64,000 nt of DNA from CBDDFV01 sp965227335 (lineage in GTDB: Bacteria; Planctomycetota; Phycisphaerae; Phycisphaerales; SM1A02): assembly GCA_965227335.1 (NCBI GenBank), contig CBDDFV010000001.1:434001-498000 (forward strand), written 5' to 3'. Position 1 is the first letter of the stretch. Each line of letters starts with the position of its first letter. Below the pieces are notes generated by a model. The model saw only the letters and a program-made list of their open reading frames with translations, had not been told where the DNA came from and searched no databases. Below are positions 8,406 to 16,863 of this stretch, in pieces. The position numbers were made by a program, and so were the translations under genes.

Positions 8406-10790
8406 ATGCTCTCATTCCTCCGCTGGCGCGACTGGGGCCTCACCACCAGGCTCGTCGTCCTCACGACGTCGATCGGCGTCGCCTGCATCGCCCTCACCGT
8501 GGTCATCACCACCTGGGAAGCGAAGCGGTTCATCACGGAGCAACGCGGCGAAGACCTCAACGGACTGGTCAGCAACCGGGAGAAGGAGCTCGAGAACTTC
8601 TTCCACGAGCTGAAGGGCCAGATGTCGACGTTCGCCCGGAGCTCGTTCGTCCGCACCGCCCTCGCCGACCTGTCCGCCGGATTCGAAACGCTGCCCGATC
8701 AGCTGGCCCACGCGACGGACGCGGAGACCGCCCAGCGCCGGCTCGAGCAGTTCTACCAGCGCGACTTCGCCAGCCGACTCCGGGCGAACGGCCTCGAGAC
8801 GCGGCCGGCGCGAGCGTACGTGCCGTCCGATGCGACGGGTCGCCTCGCCCAGTGGCTTTACCTCGCCGGCGGGGCCAGGGCGGGCGCGTCGTGCGACTAC
8901 CAGACGACGCACGACGGGGTCCACGCGGAATTCGAACGGCGCCTCATGACCTTCGGCTACGAAGACATCTTCCTCTTCAACCTCGACGGCGACGTGATCT
9001 ACTCCGTCGCCAAGAACCCCGACTTCGGCGTCAACCTCTTCGAGGGCCCGTTCCGCGACACCGCGTTCGCCGGCGCGGTGCGGACCGCCGCCCAGGCGGA
9101 CGAGGGCGACGTCACGCTGATTGATTTCGAGAAGTACGAACCGGCCGGCGGCAAGGCGGCCTTCTTCATGACCGCTCCCGTCTTCGCCGACGACGTCCGG
9201 ATCGGGGCCGCCGCGTTCGAGCTTCCCGTCGACCGTCTCAATGAAATCATGCTGTCGGAAGCGGGACTGGGCGAGACCGGTCTCTGCTTCCTCATGGGCC
9301 CCGACCGCTACCTGCGCTCGAACGTCCGCTTCCATGACGGCGACGCGGTCATGAACAAGCAGGCGCCGGAGGCCGTGGCGGCGATCGCCGACAAGAACGG
9401 CGCGGAGTTCATCGAGACGACTGACGAATACAACCGCGAGGTGCTGGTGGCCGGCGTCCCGCTCAAGGTCGACGGTCTCGACTGGACCGTGGTCGGCGAG
9501 ATTACCCGCCGGGAAGGTCTCGCGGCGGTCACCGCGCTGCAGCAGCAGGCCGCGATCGTGGCCGTCGTGCTCGGCGTCGTCGTCGCCATCATCGGGTACT
9601 TCTTCGCCCGCTCCCTCGTCCGCCCGATTCGAAACCTCGTCGGCGCGTTCCATGAACTCGCGGCGGGCGATCTCACCTGCGCCGTCGACGTGCACAGCAA
9701 CGACGAAGTGGGCGAACTCGCCGCCTCGTTCAACACCTTCACCGAACGGTTGCGCGAGACGCTTCGGCGGGTGAAGCTCGGCGCGGCGGAGCTGAACGTC
9801 GGCTCGCAGCAGGTCAGCTTGTCCAGCCAGCAGCTCGCCACCGGCGCCTCCCGGCAGGCCGCGAGTCTGCAGGAGATTTCCGCGTCGATCGAGGAGATGT
9901 CGAGCATGACGAGCCAGAACGCGGATCACGCCCGCCAGGCGTCGTCGCTGTCGGAGGACTCGCAGCACTCCGCGGACCGCGGCCAGAGCGAAATGGCGGA
10001 GATGTCGCGGGCGATGGCGCAGATCAAGGAGTCGTCGGCCGAGATCTCGAACATCATCCAGGTGATCGACGACATTGCGTTCCAGACGAATCTGCTCGCC
10101 CTCAACGCCGCGGTGGAGGCCGCGCGGGCGGGTGAAGCGGGCAAGGGCTTCGCGGTGGTCGCCGAAGAAGTGAGGACGCTGGCCCGGCGTTCGGCGGAGG
10201 CGGCGAAGAACACGGCGAATCTGATCGAGGAATCCAACCGCCGCGCCGACAACGGCGTCACGCTCGCGGACCGGGTGGGCGGCGCGCTGGAGGAGATCGT
10301 CGCGAGCACCCGCAAGGTGAACACGCTGCTCTCGGAGATTGCGTCCGCGTCCGGCGAACAGGCGGACGGGATCAATCAGATCAACCGCGGGGTCACGCAG
10401 CTGGACGGCGTGACCCAGGGCACGGCCGCGAATGCGGAGGAGCTGGCGTCGTCGTCCGAGGAGGCGGCGGCCCAGGTGATGTCGCTCGAGGCGCTGGTGG
10501 CGAGCTTCAAGCTCGGGTCCGAGCGTCGAACGTCGACGTCGTCGGGATCAACGCCGGCCGCGTCGAAGTCGGCGTCGGCGCCGTCCTCCAGGACAACGTC
10601 GAAGCCGGCGTCGCCTGCGGGCGACAAGGCGTCTGGTTCGGCGTCGACCGCGGTGAAGGACGCATCAAAGTCCGCTTCCGTCGCGACCGTGTCGGCGTCG
10701 TCGGCCGACGCGTCGAAGCAGTCGGGCAAGGACATGCGTCCCGAGGAGCTCATTCCGTTTGACGACGATGACGACTTCGAATCGTTCTGA
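8406..10790 (+). CDS. Methyl-accepting chemotaxis protein with CheR/CheB-tether-like C-terminus
   Basis: This 794-residue transmembrane receptor has a first membrane helix at about residues 17-37. A periplasmic ligand domain of about 340 residues follows; its second half has the Cache-like pattern LCFLMGPDRYLRSNV...VAGVPLKVDGLDWTVVGEI. The second helix is at about 382-402, followed by a HAMP domain. The long signalling coiled coil has its hairpin tip IAFQTNLLALNAAVEAARAG near residues 556-575. A Ser/Ala-rich flexible tail ends in DDDDDFESF. The last five residues match the aromatic-x-x-aromatic pattern of the pentapeptide that docks CheR and CheB. The gene sits between cheW and cheR, so it is likely the receptor these proteins serve. 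Confidence 0.94.
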   Translation: MLSFLRWRDWGLTTRLVVLTTSIGVACIALTVVITTWEAKRFITEQRGEDLNGLVSNREKELENFFHELKGQMSTFARSSFVRTALADLSAGFETLPDQLAHATDAETAQRRLEQFYQRDFASRLRANGLETRPARAYVPSDATGRLAQWLYLAGGARAGASCDYQTTHDGVHAEFERRLMTFGYEDIFLFNLDGDVIYSVAKNPDFGVNLFEGPFRDTAFAGAVRTAAQADEGDVTLIDFEKYEPAGGKAAFFMTAPVFADDVRIGAAAFELPVDRLNEIMLSEAGLGETGLCFLMGPDRYLRSNVRFHDGDAVMNKQAPEAVAAIADKNGAEFIETTDEYNREVLVAGVPLKVDGLDWTVVGEITRREGLAAVTALQQQAAIVAVVLGVVVAIIGYFFARSLVRPIRNLVGAFHELAAGDLTCAVDVHSNDEVGELAASFNTFTERLRETLRRVKLGAAELNVGSQQVSLSSQQLATGASRQAASLQEISASIEEMSSMTSQNADHARQASSLSEDSQHSADRGQSEMAEMSRAMAQIKESSAEISNIIQVIDDIAFQTNLLALNAAVEAARAGEAGKGFAVVAEEVRTLARRSAEAAKNTANLIEESNRRADNGVTLADRVGGALEEIVASTRKVNTLLSEIASASGEQADGINQINRGVTQLDGVTQGTAANAEELASSSEEAAAQVMSLEALVASFKLGSERRTSTSSGSTPAASKSASAPSSRTTSKPASPAGDKASGSASTAVKDASKSASVATVSASSADASKQSGKDMRPEELIPFDDDDDFESF

Positions 10791-10843
10791 GTCGCGCCGA
10801 TTCCGCCGCGCGGGCGGCGTTCATCCCGCCGTGAGCCTCCTTC

Positions 10844-11677
10844 GTGGAACTCTTCACCGCCAGTCAGTTTGATCGTGTGGCCGACCTGGCCCGGAGTCAG
10901 TGGGGGATCGAGCTTCCGCCGTCCAAGCGGGCGCTGCTCGAGAGCCGGCTCGCCAAGTTCGTTCGCCGCTCCTCGTACCCGGACGCGAAGACGTTTATCA
11001 ACGCGGTGCTGAACGGCGATGATCTGCAGTCGTTCTTCGATCTGATCTCGACGAACTTCACGAGCTTCTTCCGGGAGCAGCCCGCGTTCGATTTTCTCGA
11101 GCGGGCGTTCTATACGCCGCTGGCCCGGGGCAACGTGACGCGTCCGGGGCGGCGTCTGCGGTTCTGGTCCGCCGCGTGTTCGACGGGGCCGGAGCCCTAC
11201 TCGCTCGCGATCCAGGCCCGGGAGCTGCTGCCCGGTCTGGACCAGTGGGACTTCAGGATTCTCGCCACCGATCTCGACACGAACGCGATCGACACGGCGC
11301 GGCGGGCGGTCTACACGACCGATATGGTCGCCGGCGTCCCCGATGCGCTGCGGAAGAAGTGGTTTCGCTCGGTCACGGTCGACGACAAGCCGATGTTCCA
11401 GGTGCATCCCGACGTCCGCCGTCTGGTCGCGCCCCGACAACTGAATCTGATGGAGTCGTGGCCGATGAAGGGGCCTTTCGACGTGATCTTCTGCCGCAAC
11501 GTGATGATCTACTTCGCCCGGGAGACGCGGGAGCGGCTGGTGAACCGGTTCGCGAAACTGCTGCGTCCCGACGGCGTCCTCGTGATCGGCAGTTCGGAGA
11601 CCCTCGCCGGACTGAACACGCCGTTCCACACGGTGCAGCCCTCGGTCTACATCAGGACGGAGGGCGCGTCCGCATGA
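10844..11677 (+). CDS. cheR: Chemotaxis protein methyltransferase CheR
   Basis: This 277-residue enzyme transfers methyl groups from S-adenosylmethionine to receptor glutamates. It starts at GTG 10844; the ribosome site is weak. The N-terminal helical domain contains ISTNFTSFFREQPAFDFL, the CheR hallmark. The SAM-binding domain shows FWSAACSTGPEPYSLAI, ILATDLDTNAID and FDVIFCRNVMIYF. The stop codon overlaps the cheD start (ATGA), indicating translational coupling. It adjoins a receptor whose tail resembles a CheR-docking peptide. Confidence 0.96.
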   Translation: MELFTASQFDRVADLARSQWGIELPPSKRALLESRLAKFVRRSSYPDAKTFINAVLNGDDLQSFFDLISTNFTSFFREQPAFDFLERAFYTPLARGNVTRPGRRLRFWSAACSTGPEPYSLAIQARELLPGLDQWDFRILATDLDTNAIDTARRAVYTTDMVAGVPDALRKKWFRSVTVDDKPMFQVHPDVRRLVAPRQLNLMESWPMKGPFDVIFCRNVMIYFARETRERLVNRFAKLLRPDGVLVIGSSETLAGLNTPFHTVQPSVYIRTEGASA

Positions 11678-12189
11678 GCCGCGCCGACTCAACCAGCTCC
11701 GCCCAGCAGACTGTGATCGGCGTCGCCGACATGGCCGTCGTCAAGGGCCCAGCCGGTCTTCTCGTGACGTACGCGCTCGGCTCGTGCATCGCGGTGACCG
11801 TGTACGACCCGGAGAAGAAGGTCGGCGGCATGCTGCACTTCATGCTCTCCAGCTCCAGGACCAACCCGGACAAGGCGAAGCAGAATCCCGCCATGTTCGG
11901 CGACGTCGGCGTCCCCGCGCTCTTCCGCCAGGCCTACGACCTCGGCGCGAGCAAGGACCGCCTCGTCGTGTGCGCCGCGGGCGGGGCGGAGGTGCTGGAG
12001 GACAACGGCCATTTCAAGGTCGGCTCCCGCAACCGCACCATGCTCCGCAAGATGTTCTGGAAGAACAACATCCTCCTCGCCGCCGACGACACCGGCGGCT
12101 CCGTGAGCCGCACCATGCGAATGGACCTCGAGACCGGCCGCGTCACCGTGCACTCCAACCGGAAGGAGCGTGTCCTGTGGCCCTGCTGA
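11674..12189 (+). CDS. cheD: Chemoreceptor glutamine deamidase CheD
   Basis: This 171-residue protein is of the CheD family, which deamidates receptor glutamines and partners CheC/CheX phosphatases. The catalytic Cys38 is in YALGSCIAVTVYD and His55 in GGMLHFML, with a conserved Thr/Ser region downstream. The start overlaps the cheR stop by four bases and its own 3' end overlaps the following HDOD gene by 13 bases. The window has two CheX-like genes and no obvious CheC, so its phosphatase partner, if any, may be one of those. Confidence 0.95.
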   Translation: MSRADSTSSAQQTVIGVADMAVVKGPAGLLVTYALGSCIAVTVYDPEKKVGGMLHFMLSSSRTNPDKAKQNPAMFGDVGVPALFRQAYDLGASKDRLVVCAAGGAEVLEDNGHFKVGSRNRTMLRKMFWKNNILLAADDTGGSVSRTMRMDLETGRVTVHSNRKERVLWPC

Positions 12190-13037
12190 ACGAACTGCTC
12201 GACGCCGTCGATCAACTCCCGTCCGTGCCCGCCGTCGCCGTGCAACTCAGCGCGATGATCGCCGAGGGCGAGAACAACGCCGCCGATATCGAGAATCTGA
12301 TCCGGCAGGACGACGGTCTCGCCGCCACCATTCTCCGCGTGGCCAACTCCGCCCGCTGGGGCGCCCCCGGCCGCACCCTCGACCTGCACGGCGCCATCGT
12401 CCGCCTCGGCGTCCGCGAGATCGCCAAGATCGCCCTCGACGACAAGATCGCCCAGACCTTCGCGACCGCCGGCTGCTCGTTCGGTCTCCGGCGCGGCGCC
12501 CTCTGGCGCAGCGCGGTGGCCGGCGCCGTCGCCGCCGAACAACTCGCGCTCCGCTGCGGCGGCGTCGCCCCCGATCTCGCCTACCTCTGCGGACTCCTCC
12601 GCGACATCGGCAAGCTCGCCCTCGACACCTACTTCGGCGAAGACTACTTCCGACAGGTCGACGAGGCTCAGACCGCGGAACGAACGTTCGCCGAAGCGGA
12701 ACGCGCGGCGTTCGGCATCGACCACGCCGAAGTCGGCGGGGTCCTCGCGAAGAAGTGGGGTTTCCCCGACGTCATCGTCGACGCGATTCGCCGTCACCAC
12801 GCGCCGCCCGACGGCGAGCAGCACAGCCTGCTCTGCGATGTCGTGCACGCCGGCGACGTCGTCGCCCTCTACGCCGGCCTCGGCCTCGGCCAGGACGGCC
12901 TCCGCTACCGGCTCGATCCTCGTGTGCGGGAAGAGCTGGGACTCACGCGTGATCACATCGAAGAAGACGTCATGAACACGTGGATCGCCGTGCATGACCT
13001 CGAAGAGGCTCTGTTCAACAGCCGGGAGGCTGCCTGA
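12177..13037 (+). CDS. HDOD domain signalling protein
   Basis: This 286-residue protein starts at GTG 12177, with GGAAGGAG just upstream inside cheD. The HDOD domain covers most of the length. LPSVPAVAVQLSAMI begins it, IRQDDGLAATILRVANSA and GAIVRLGVREI follow, then a metal-pocket-like stretch LLRDIGKLALDTYF and HAEVGGVLAKKWGFPDVI. HDOD proteins are related to HD phosphohydrolases but often lack activity and act in regulatory complexes. Its position inside the chemotaxis operon, directly before a receiver gene, suggests it takes part in an output branch. The exact role cannot be read from the sequence. Confidence 0.9.
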   Translation: MALLNELLDAVDQLPSVPAVAVQLSAMIAEGENNAADIENLIRQDDGLAATILRVANSARWGAPGRTLDLHGAIVRLGVREIAKIALDDKIAQTFATAGCSFGLRRGALWRSAVAGAVAAEQLALRCGGVAPDLAYLCGLLRDIGKLALDTYFGEDYFRQVDEAQTAERTFAEAERAAFGIDHAEVGGVLAKKWGFPDVIVDAIRRHHAPPDGEQHSLLCDVVHAGDVVALYAGLGLGQDGLRYRLDPRVREELGLTRDHIEEDVMNTWIAVHDLEEALFNSREAA

Positions 13038-13038
13038 C

Positions 13039-13416
13039 ATGCAAGAGAAGATTCTCATCGTCGACGACTCCCCGATCCTCCGCCGCGCGATCAGGAAGAC
13101 CGTCCTCGTGGCCGGCGCCGATCCGGAGAAGATCACCGAAGCGGGCAACGGTCAGGAGGCGATCGACGCCTTGCAGTCGGCGCCGGTCGACCTGATCCTG
13201 CTCGATCTCAATATGCCGGTGATGGACGGCGAGACGTTCGTCAAGACCATGCGTGAACAGGGCGGGTTCGGCGATCCGAGGATCATCATCGTGAGCACGG
13301 AGTCGAACCAGGCTCGACTCGACCGGCTTCGCGCCATGGGCGTGGCCGACGTGCTTCCCAAGCCTTTCGAACCCGAGGCGCTCTGCCGCCTCGTCAGTCC
13401 GGGACAAGCCGCATGA
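13039..13416 (+). CDS. CheY-like single-domain response regulator
   Basis: This 125-residue receiver starts one base after the HDOD stop. It has the acidic pair in KILIVDDSPILRRAI, phospho-Asp in LILLDLNMPVMDG, a Ser switch residue in IIIVSTES and Lys in VLPKPF, so it should be phosphorylatable. It is a second CheY besides the one at 4173 and may act as an alternative output or as a phosphate sink. The stop overlaps the following gene's start by four bases (ATGA). Confidence 0.93.
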   Translation: MQEKILIVDDSPILRRAIRKTVLVAGADPEKITEAGNGQEAIDALQSAPVDLILLDLNMPVMDGETFVKTMREQGGFGDPRIIIVSTESNQARLDRLRAMGVADVLPKPFEPEALCRLVSPGQAA

Positions 13417-13877
13417 ACGACACGCTGACCAGCGACCAGATCGCCGCCCTCGCGATGGAGGCCCTCGAACGCCTCGCGTTCATCATGGCCGATCCCGCCG
13501 AGGACGGTTGTCCGCCCGTGGAAGGCGAGTTCGCCGTCGTCATCAACTTCGCCGGCGATGCGTCCGGCACGGTGGTGCTCCGATGTGGCGAGGGGTTCGC
13601 CCGGCTGCTCGCGGCGGGCCTCCTCGGCAGCGAGCCCGAAGACGTGACGCTCGATCCCGAAGGCTGGGACGCCCTCCGCGAATTCGCGAACATCATGGGC
13701 GGCTCCGTCATTCGCGAACTCGGGGCCGAATCGCGCCCGATCACGCTCGGCCTGCCGGAGAACGGCGAAGGCGGAGCCGATGGCGACGCGGGGGTGGTCT
13801 CCACCGTCGACGCGGAAGGCGAACTCATCGAGATCACGCTTATCACCGGGGCGGCGTCGAACCGGGAGGCCGCGTGA
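13413..13877 (+). CDS. CheX/CheC-like phosphatase family protein
   Basis: This 154-residue protein has the CheX-type active helix WDALREFANIMGGSVIREL, whose Glu-x2-Asn pair (EFAN) is the phosphatase signature. An upstream strand pair, GEFAVVINFAGDASGTVVLR, resembles the other CheX at 4578. An acidic Gly-rich loop (GEGGADGDAG) interrupts the C-terminal half. It lies between a CheY-like gene and cheB with overlapping or one-base junctions. Its likely job is to dephosphorylate the adjacent receiver. Confidence 0.82.
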   Translation: MNDTLTSDQIAALAMEALERLAFIMADPAEDGCPPVEGEFAVVINFAGDASGTVVLRCGEGFARLLAAGLLGSEPEDVTLDPEGWDALREFANIMGGSVIRELGAESRPITLGLPENGEGGADGDAGVVSTVDAEGELIEITLITGAASNREAA

Positions 13878-13878
13878 C

Positions 13879-14925
13879 ATGCCGACCAGAGTCCTGGTGA
13901 TCGACGACTCCGCGCTGGTCCGCAAAGTGCTGACCCGCGAACTCGACAAGCACCCCGACATCACCGTCGTCGGCGCCGCGCCCGATCCGTACGTCGCCCG
14001 CGACATGATCGCGAAGCTGCGACCCGACGTGCTCACGCTCGACATCGAGATGCCGCGGATGGACGGCCTCACCTTCCTCACGAAGCTGATGTCGGCCTAT
14101 CCCATTCCCACCATCGTCGTCAGCTCGATCACGCAGAAGGGCACGCAGACCGCGCTCGCCTGCCTCGAGGCCGGCGCGGTCGAGGTCGTGGCGAAACCGA
14201 GCGAGTCCTACTCCATCGGCGACGTCGCCAGTCGACTGACCGAACTCGTGCTCAACGCCCGCAAGATGAAGGTCCTGCCGAAGCGAGCTCCGGTCTGCCC
14301 GAGCAAGCGGCCCCCCGCCGCCCTCATCGAGACCACCCACAAGGTGTTCGCGATCGGCGCGTCCACCGGCGGCACGGAAGCGGTCAAGGTCGTGCTCTCC
14401 GCCCTGCCCGCCAATGCGCCCGGCGTGCTCATCACGCAGCATATGCCGCCCGGCTTCACCGAGTCCTTCGCCCACCGGCTCGACCAGCGGTCGGAGATCC
14501 GCGTGCGCGAAGCCCGCGACGGCGACATCGTCTCCCCCGGACACGCCTACCTCGCCCCCGGCGGTCGGCACCTGCAGCTCGCCCGCGACGGGGCCCGCTT
14601 CATCTGTCGCGTCGTCGACGGGCCCCGGGTCAAACGACATCGACCCTCCGTCGACGTCATGTTCGAGTCCGTCGCGAAGTACGCGGGCGCCGCCGCCATC
14701 GGAGCCATCCTCACCGGCATGGGCGACGACGGCTCCGACGGCATGCGGGCGATGCACGACGCCGGAGCGTGGACCATCGCCCAGAACGAGGAGACCTGCG
14801 TCGTCTTCGGCATGCCCCGCGTCGCCATCGAACGAGGCGGCGTCGACAGGATCCTCCCCCTCGATGAAGTCGCGCCCGCCATGCTCGATCTCGCCGCCCG
14901 ATGCGCCCGCAAAAAGTCCGCCTGA
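13879..14925 (+). CDS. cheB: Chemotaxis methylesterase/deamidase CheB
   Basis: This 348-residue enzyme removes methyl groups from receptor glutamates when phosphorylated. The N-terminal receiver has VLVIDDSALVRKVL and the phospho-Asp in LTLDIEMPRMDG. After a Pro/Lys-rich linker, the catalytic domain carries Ser162 (IGASTGGTEA), His188 (ITQHMPPGFT) and Asp283 (GMGDDGSDGM), the full esterase triad. It is the last gene of the cheA operon and starts one base after the preceding stop. Confidence 0.96.
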   Translation: MPTRVLVIDDSALVRKVLTRELDKHPDITVVGAAPDPYVARDMIAKLRPDVLTLDIEMPRMDGLTFLTKLMSAYPIPTIVVSSITQKGTQTALACLEAGAVEVVAKPSESYSIGDVASRLTELVLNARKMKVLPKRAPVCPSKRPPAALIETTHKVFAIGASTGGTEAVKVVLSALPANAPGVLITQHMPPGFTESFAHRLDQRSEIRVREARDGDIVSPGHAYLAPGGRHLQLARDGARFICRVVDGPRVKRHRPSVDVMFESVAKYAGAAAIGAILTGMGDDGSDGMRAMHDAGAWTIAQNEETCVVFGMPRVAIERGGVDRILPLDEVAPAMLDLAARCARKKSA

Positions 14926-14989
14926 TCACGCCGTCCCGACGAGACGACGCCTCCGGGCGATCACGCGAGGGGCCAGCGCCTGACCACAC

Positions 14990-15027
14990 AAAAAGAAACG
15001 GCCGCGCGGATCCGATCCGCGCGGCCG
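14990..15027 (-). terminator. Rho-independent terminator of the B12-binding-like gene
   Basis: A perfect GC-rich inverted repeat (CGGCCGCGCGG at 14999-15009 with its complement at 15017-15027) is followed on the minus strand by TTTCTTTTT. It lies 35 bp past the stop of the leftward gene that ends at 15062. It may also stop readthrough from cheB. Confidence 0.85.
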
Positions 15028-15061
15028 TCGCCAATGTTTCCCGTGCTCGAACCCGCCGACG

Positions 15062-15772
15062 CTACGCCGCCGACTTCATCGACGGACGCCGACGACCCAC
15101 CGTCCGCTGGTCCGCCGGAGCCCGACGCTGCGGCTGCGAGGTCAGCTTCTCGAGCAACTCGCCCGGCGACTTCGCCCACAGATCCGCCCCGATCTCCTCG
15201 GCCAGACCGTCCGCCCGATTGAACACGCCGCCGCCCACCACGATCTGCGTGTTCGGGTGCGCGCCGACCTCGCGAATCGAATCAATCAACTGACGAATGT
15301 GCGGAGCGTCGCTCGGCGCGGCGGAGAACAGCAGCAGCACGTCCGGCGACTGCTCCCCAACCTCGCCCAGAATCTCGTCGTTCGCGACCCCGCCGCCGCC
15401 GAAGAACACCTCGTACCCGTCCGCCTCGGCGAGATCCGCCACCAACTGCGCGGCCATCTCGTCCGATTCCGAAGGACCGCAGAACATCAAAACCTTCCGC
15501 CCCCGGGTCGGCGCCTGCTCGTACTGCAGCTGCATCTGGTCCACCAGCGAACGCAGCAGACGCGTGGCGTAATGATGGGCCAGCGTCGTGATCTGATCCT
15601 GACGGAACAACGTCGAGATCATGTCCATCGTCGGCCAGAAGATCTTGTGCGCGAACAGCTCCGGGGCGACGCCGCTGTCCAGCGCTTCCTGCACAATGCC
15701 CCGACATCGAGTCCGGTCGCCCGTGATCAGGCTGTAGTACAGCCGCTCAATCAGTACTTCTTCGTCATACAC
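15062..15772 (-). CDS. B12-binding-fold regulatory protein lacking the His ligand motif
   Basis: This 236-residue protein has an N-terminal helical cap-like domain, residues 1-90 (ALDSGVAPELFAHKIFWPTM). A Rossmann-like domain follows (KVLMFCGPSESDEMAAQLVA, then VFFGGGGVANDEIL and IVVGGGVFNRADG). This is the arrangement of methionine-synthase-type or CarH-type B12-binding modules. The DxHxxG cobalt-ligand motif expected after the first strand is replaced by GPSESDEM. It may bind B12 without His ligation, bind another ligand, or only serve as a protein-interaction module. The C-terminus is a basic tail. It converges on cheB, suggesting a regulatory link to the taxis system, but this is inference. 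Confidence 0.75.
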   Translation of the reverse strand: MYDEEVLIERLYYSLITGDRTRCRGIVQEALDSGVAPELFAHKIFWPTMDMISTLFRQDQITTLAHHYATRLLRSLVDQMQLQYEQAPTRGRKVLMFCGPSESDEMAAQLVADLAEADGYEVFFGGGGVANDEILGEVGEQSPDVLLLFSAAPSDAPHIRQLIDSIREVGAHPNTQIVVGGGVFNRADGLAEEIGADLWAKSPGELLEKLTSQPQRRAPADQRTVGRRRPSMKSAA

Positions 15773-16000
15773 GAGGAGGTGCTCCGTGTGATCGACCGAG
15801 CCGGGCTCCGCCGCCGCATCGGAATCGAGACTTCAGAATGAAGACCCGCGCTCCTCGCGAGTCGAGACCTTCGGACGGCGACATGAAGACCGCCGCCCGA
15901 CCCCTCTGTCATCGAACGCCCCCGCCCCGTCGCTCGACTCCCACGCCGGGTTCGCCATATCGGACCGCCCCGTTCTCGGACCCGCTGAGGTCCGCCCCGG

Positions 16001-16789
16001 TTATTGCCCGTCGGGACCGCGTTCCGCGCGATAGATCGAACAGACCCCGAAGGTCAGCGCGGTTCGCGAAACGTTGTCGAAGCCCACGCCGCGCAGTTCG
16101 TGCATCACCGTCGCCGGATCCTGGAACGTGTCGATCGAGCGCGGCAGGTACCGGTACGCCCCCGAACGGTCCCGCGCGATCAGCGTCGCCGTGAGCGGCA
16201 TGATGTGCCGGCAGTAGATCGCGTTGCCCAGACGGATCAGCGGGTTCGACGGCGTCGTGAACTCGAGAACGATCAGCCGACCGCCCGGACGCAGCACGCG
16301 GTGAAACTCCGCCAGGGCCCGGCGCGGCTCGCCCACGTTCCGAATCCCGAAGGCGATCGACACGATGTCGAACGACCCCGCCTCGAACGGCAGATCCGTC
16401 GCATCGCCCAGCACGTAGGTCAGCGGCGCGGCCCCGCTCGGCGCCTTCTCGCGGGCGATGTCCAGCATCTCCGCCGTGAAATCCAGTCCGGTCACCGATC
16501 GAACCCCCGCCCGCAGGAAGGCCTCCGACAGGTCCCCGGTGCCGCACGCCGCGTCGAGGACATCGTCCGTGGGACCCGCCCCGGCCGCGCGAACCGCCGC
16601 CCGACGCCACGCCTGGTCCCGACCGAAGGAGTGAATGCGGTTGTTGAGGTCGTACCGTCCGGCGATCGCGGCGAACATCGACCTGACACGCGCGGGCTTG
16701 TCCGGCGCGGCGTGGGGATCGCCCGCGAGATCCTGACTTGTCCACGCGGGCGCCTCGGACGAAGATGGGGGAGCGGAAGATCGTGGCAT
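16001..16789 (-). CDS. ubiE: Demethylmenaquinone/ubiquinone methyltransferase UbiE/MenG
   Basis: This SAM-dependent methyltransferase makes the last C-methylation of menaquinone (or a C-methylation of ubiquinone). The family block MFAAIAGRYDLNNRIHSFGR is present, then motif I VLDAACGTGDLSEAFLRAG, FTAEMLDIAREKA, IAFGIRNVGEPRRAL and the late LIVLEFTTPSNPL. The C-terminus ends FGVCSIYRAERG. I chose the ATG at 16789; an in-frame ATG at 16828 would add 13 residues. Conserved sequence begins about 35 residues in, so the N-terminus is uncertain. It diverges from the M48 protease gene. Confidence 0.92.
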   Translation of the reverse strand: MPRSSAPPSSSEAPAWTSQDLAGDPHAAPDKPARVRSMFAAIAGRYDLNNRIHSFGRDQAWRRAAVRAAGAGPTDDVLDAACGTGDLSEAFLRAGVRSVTGLDFTAEMLDIAREKAPSGAAPLTYVLGDATDLPFEAGSFDIVSIAFGIRNVGEPRRALAEFHRVLRPGGRLIVLEFTTPSNPLIRLGNAIYCRHIMPLTATLIARDRSGAYRYLPRSIDTFQDPATVMHELRGVGFDNVSRTALTFGVCSIYRAERGPDGQ

Positions 16790-16863
16790 CGACGCGGGAT
16801 CATAGACCGCCCGACGCCCGCAACCCATTCCCCCGACGTCCTGTCGTCCCGGAGACTCCTCCC

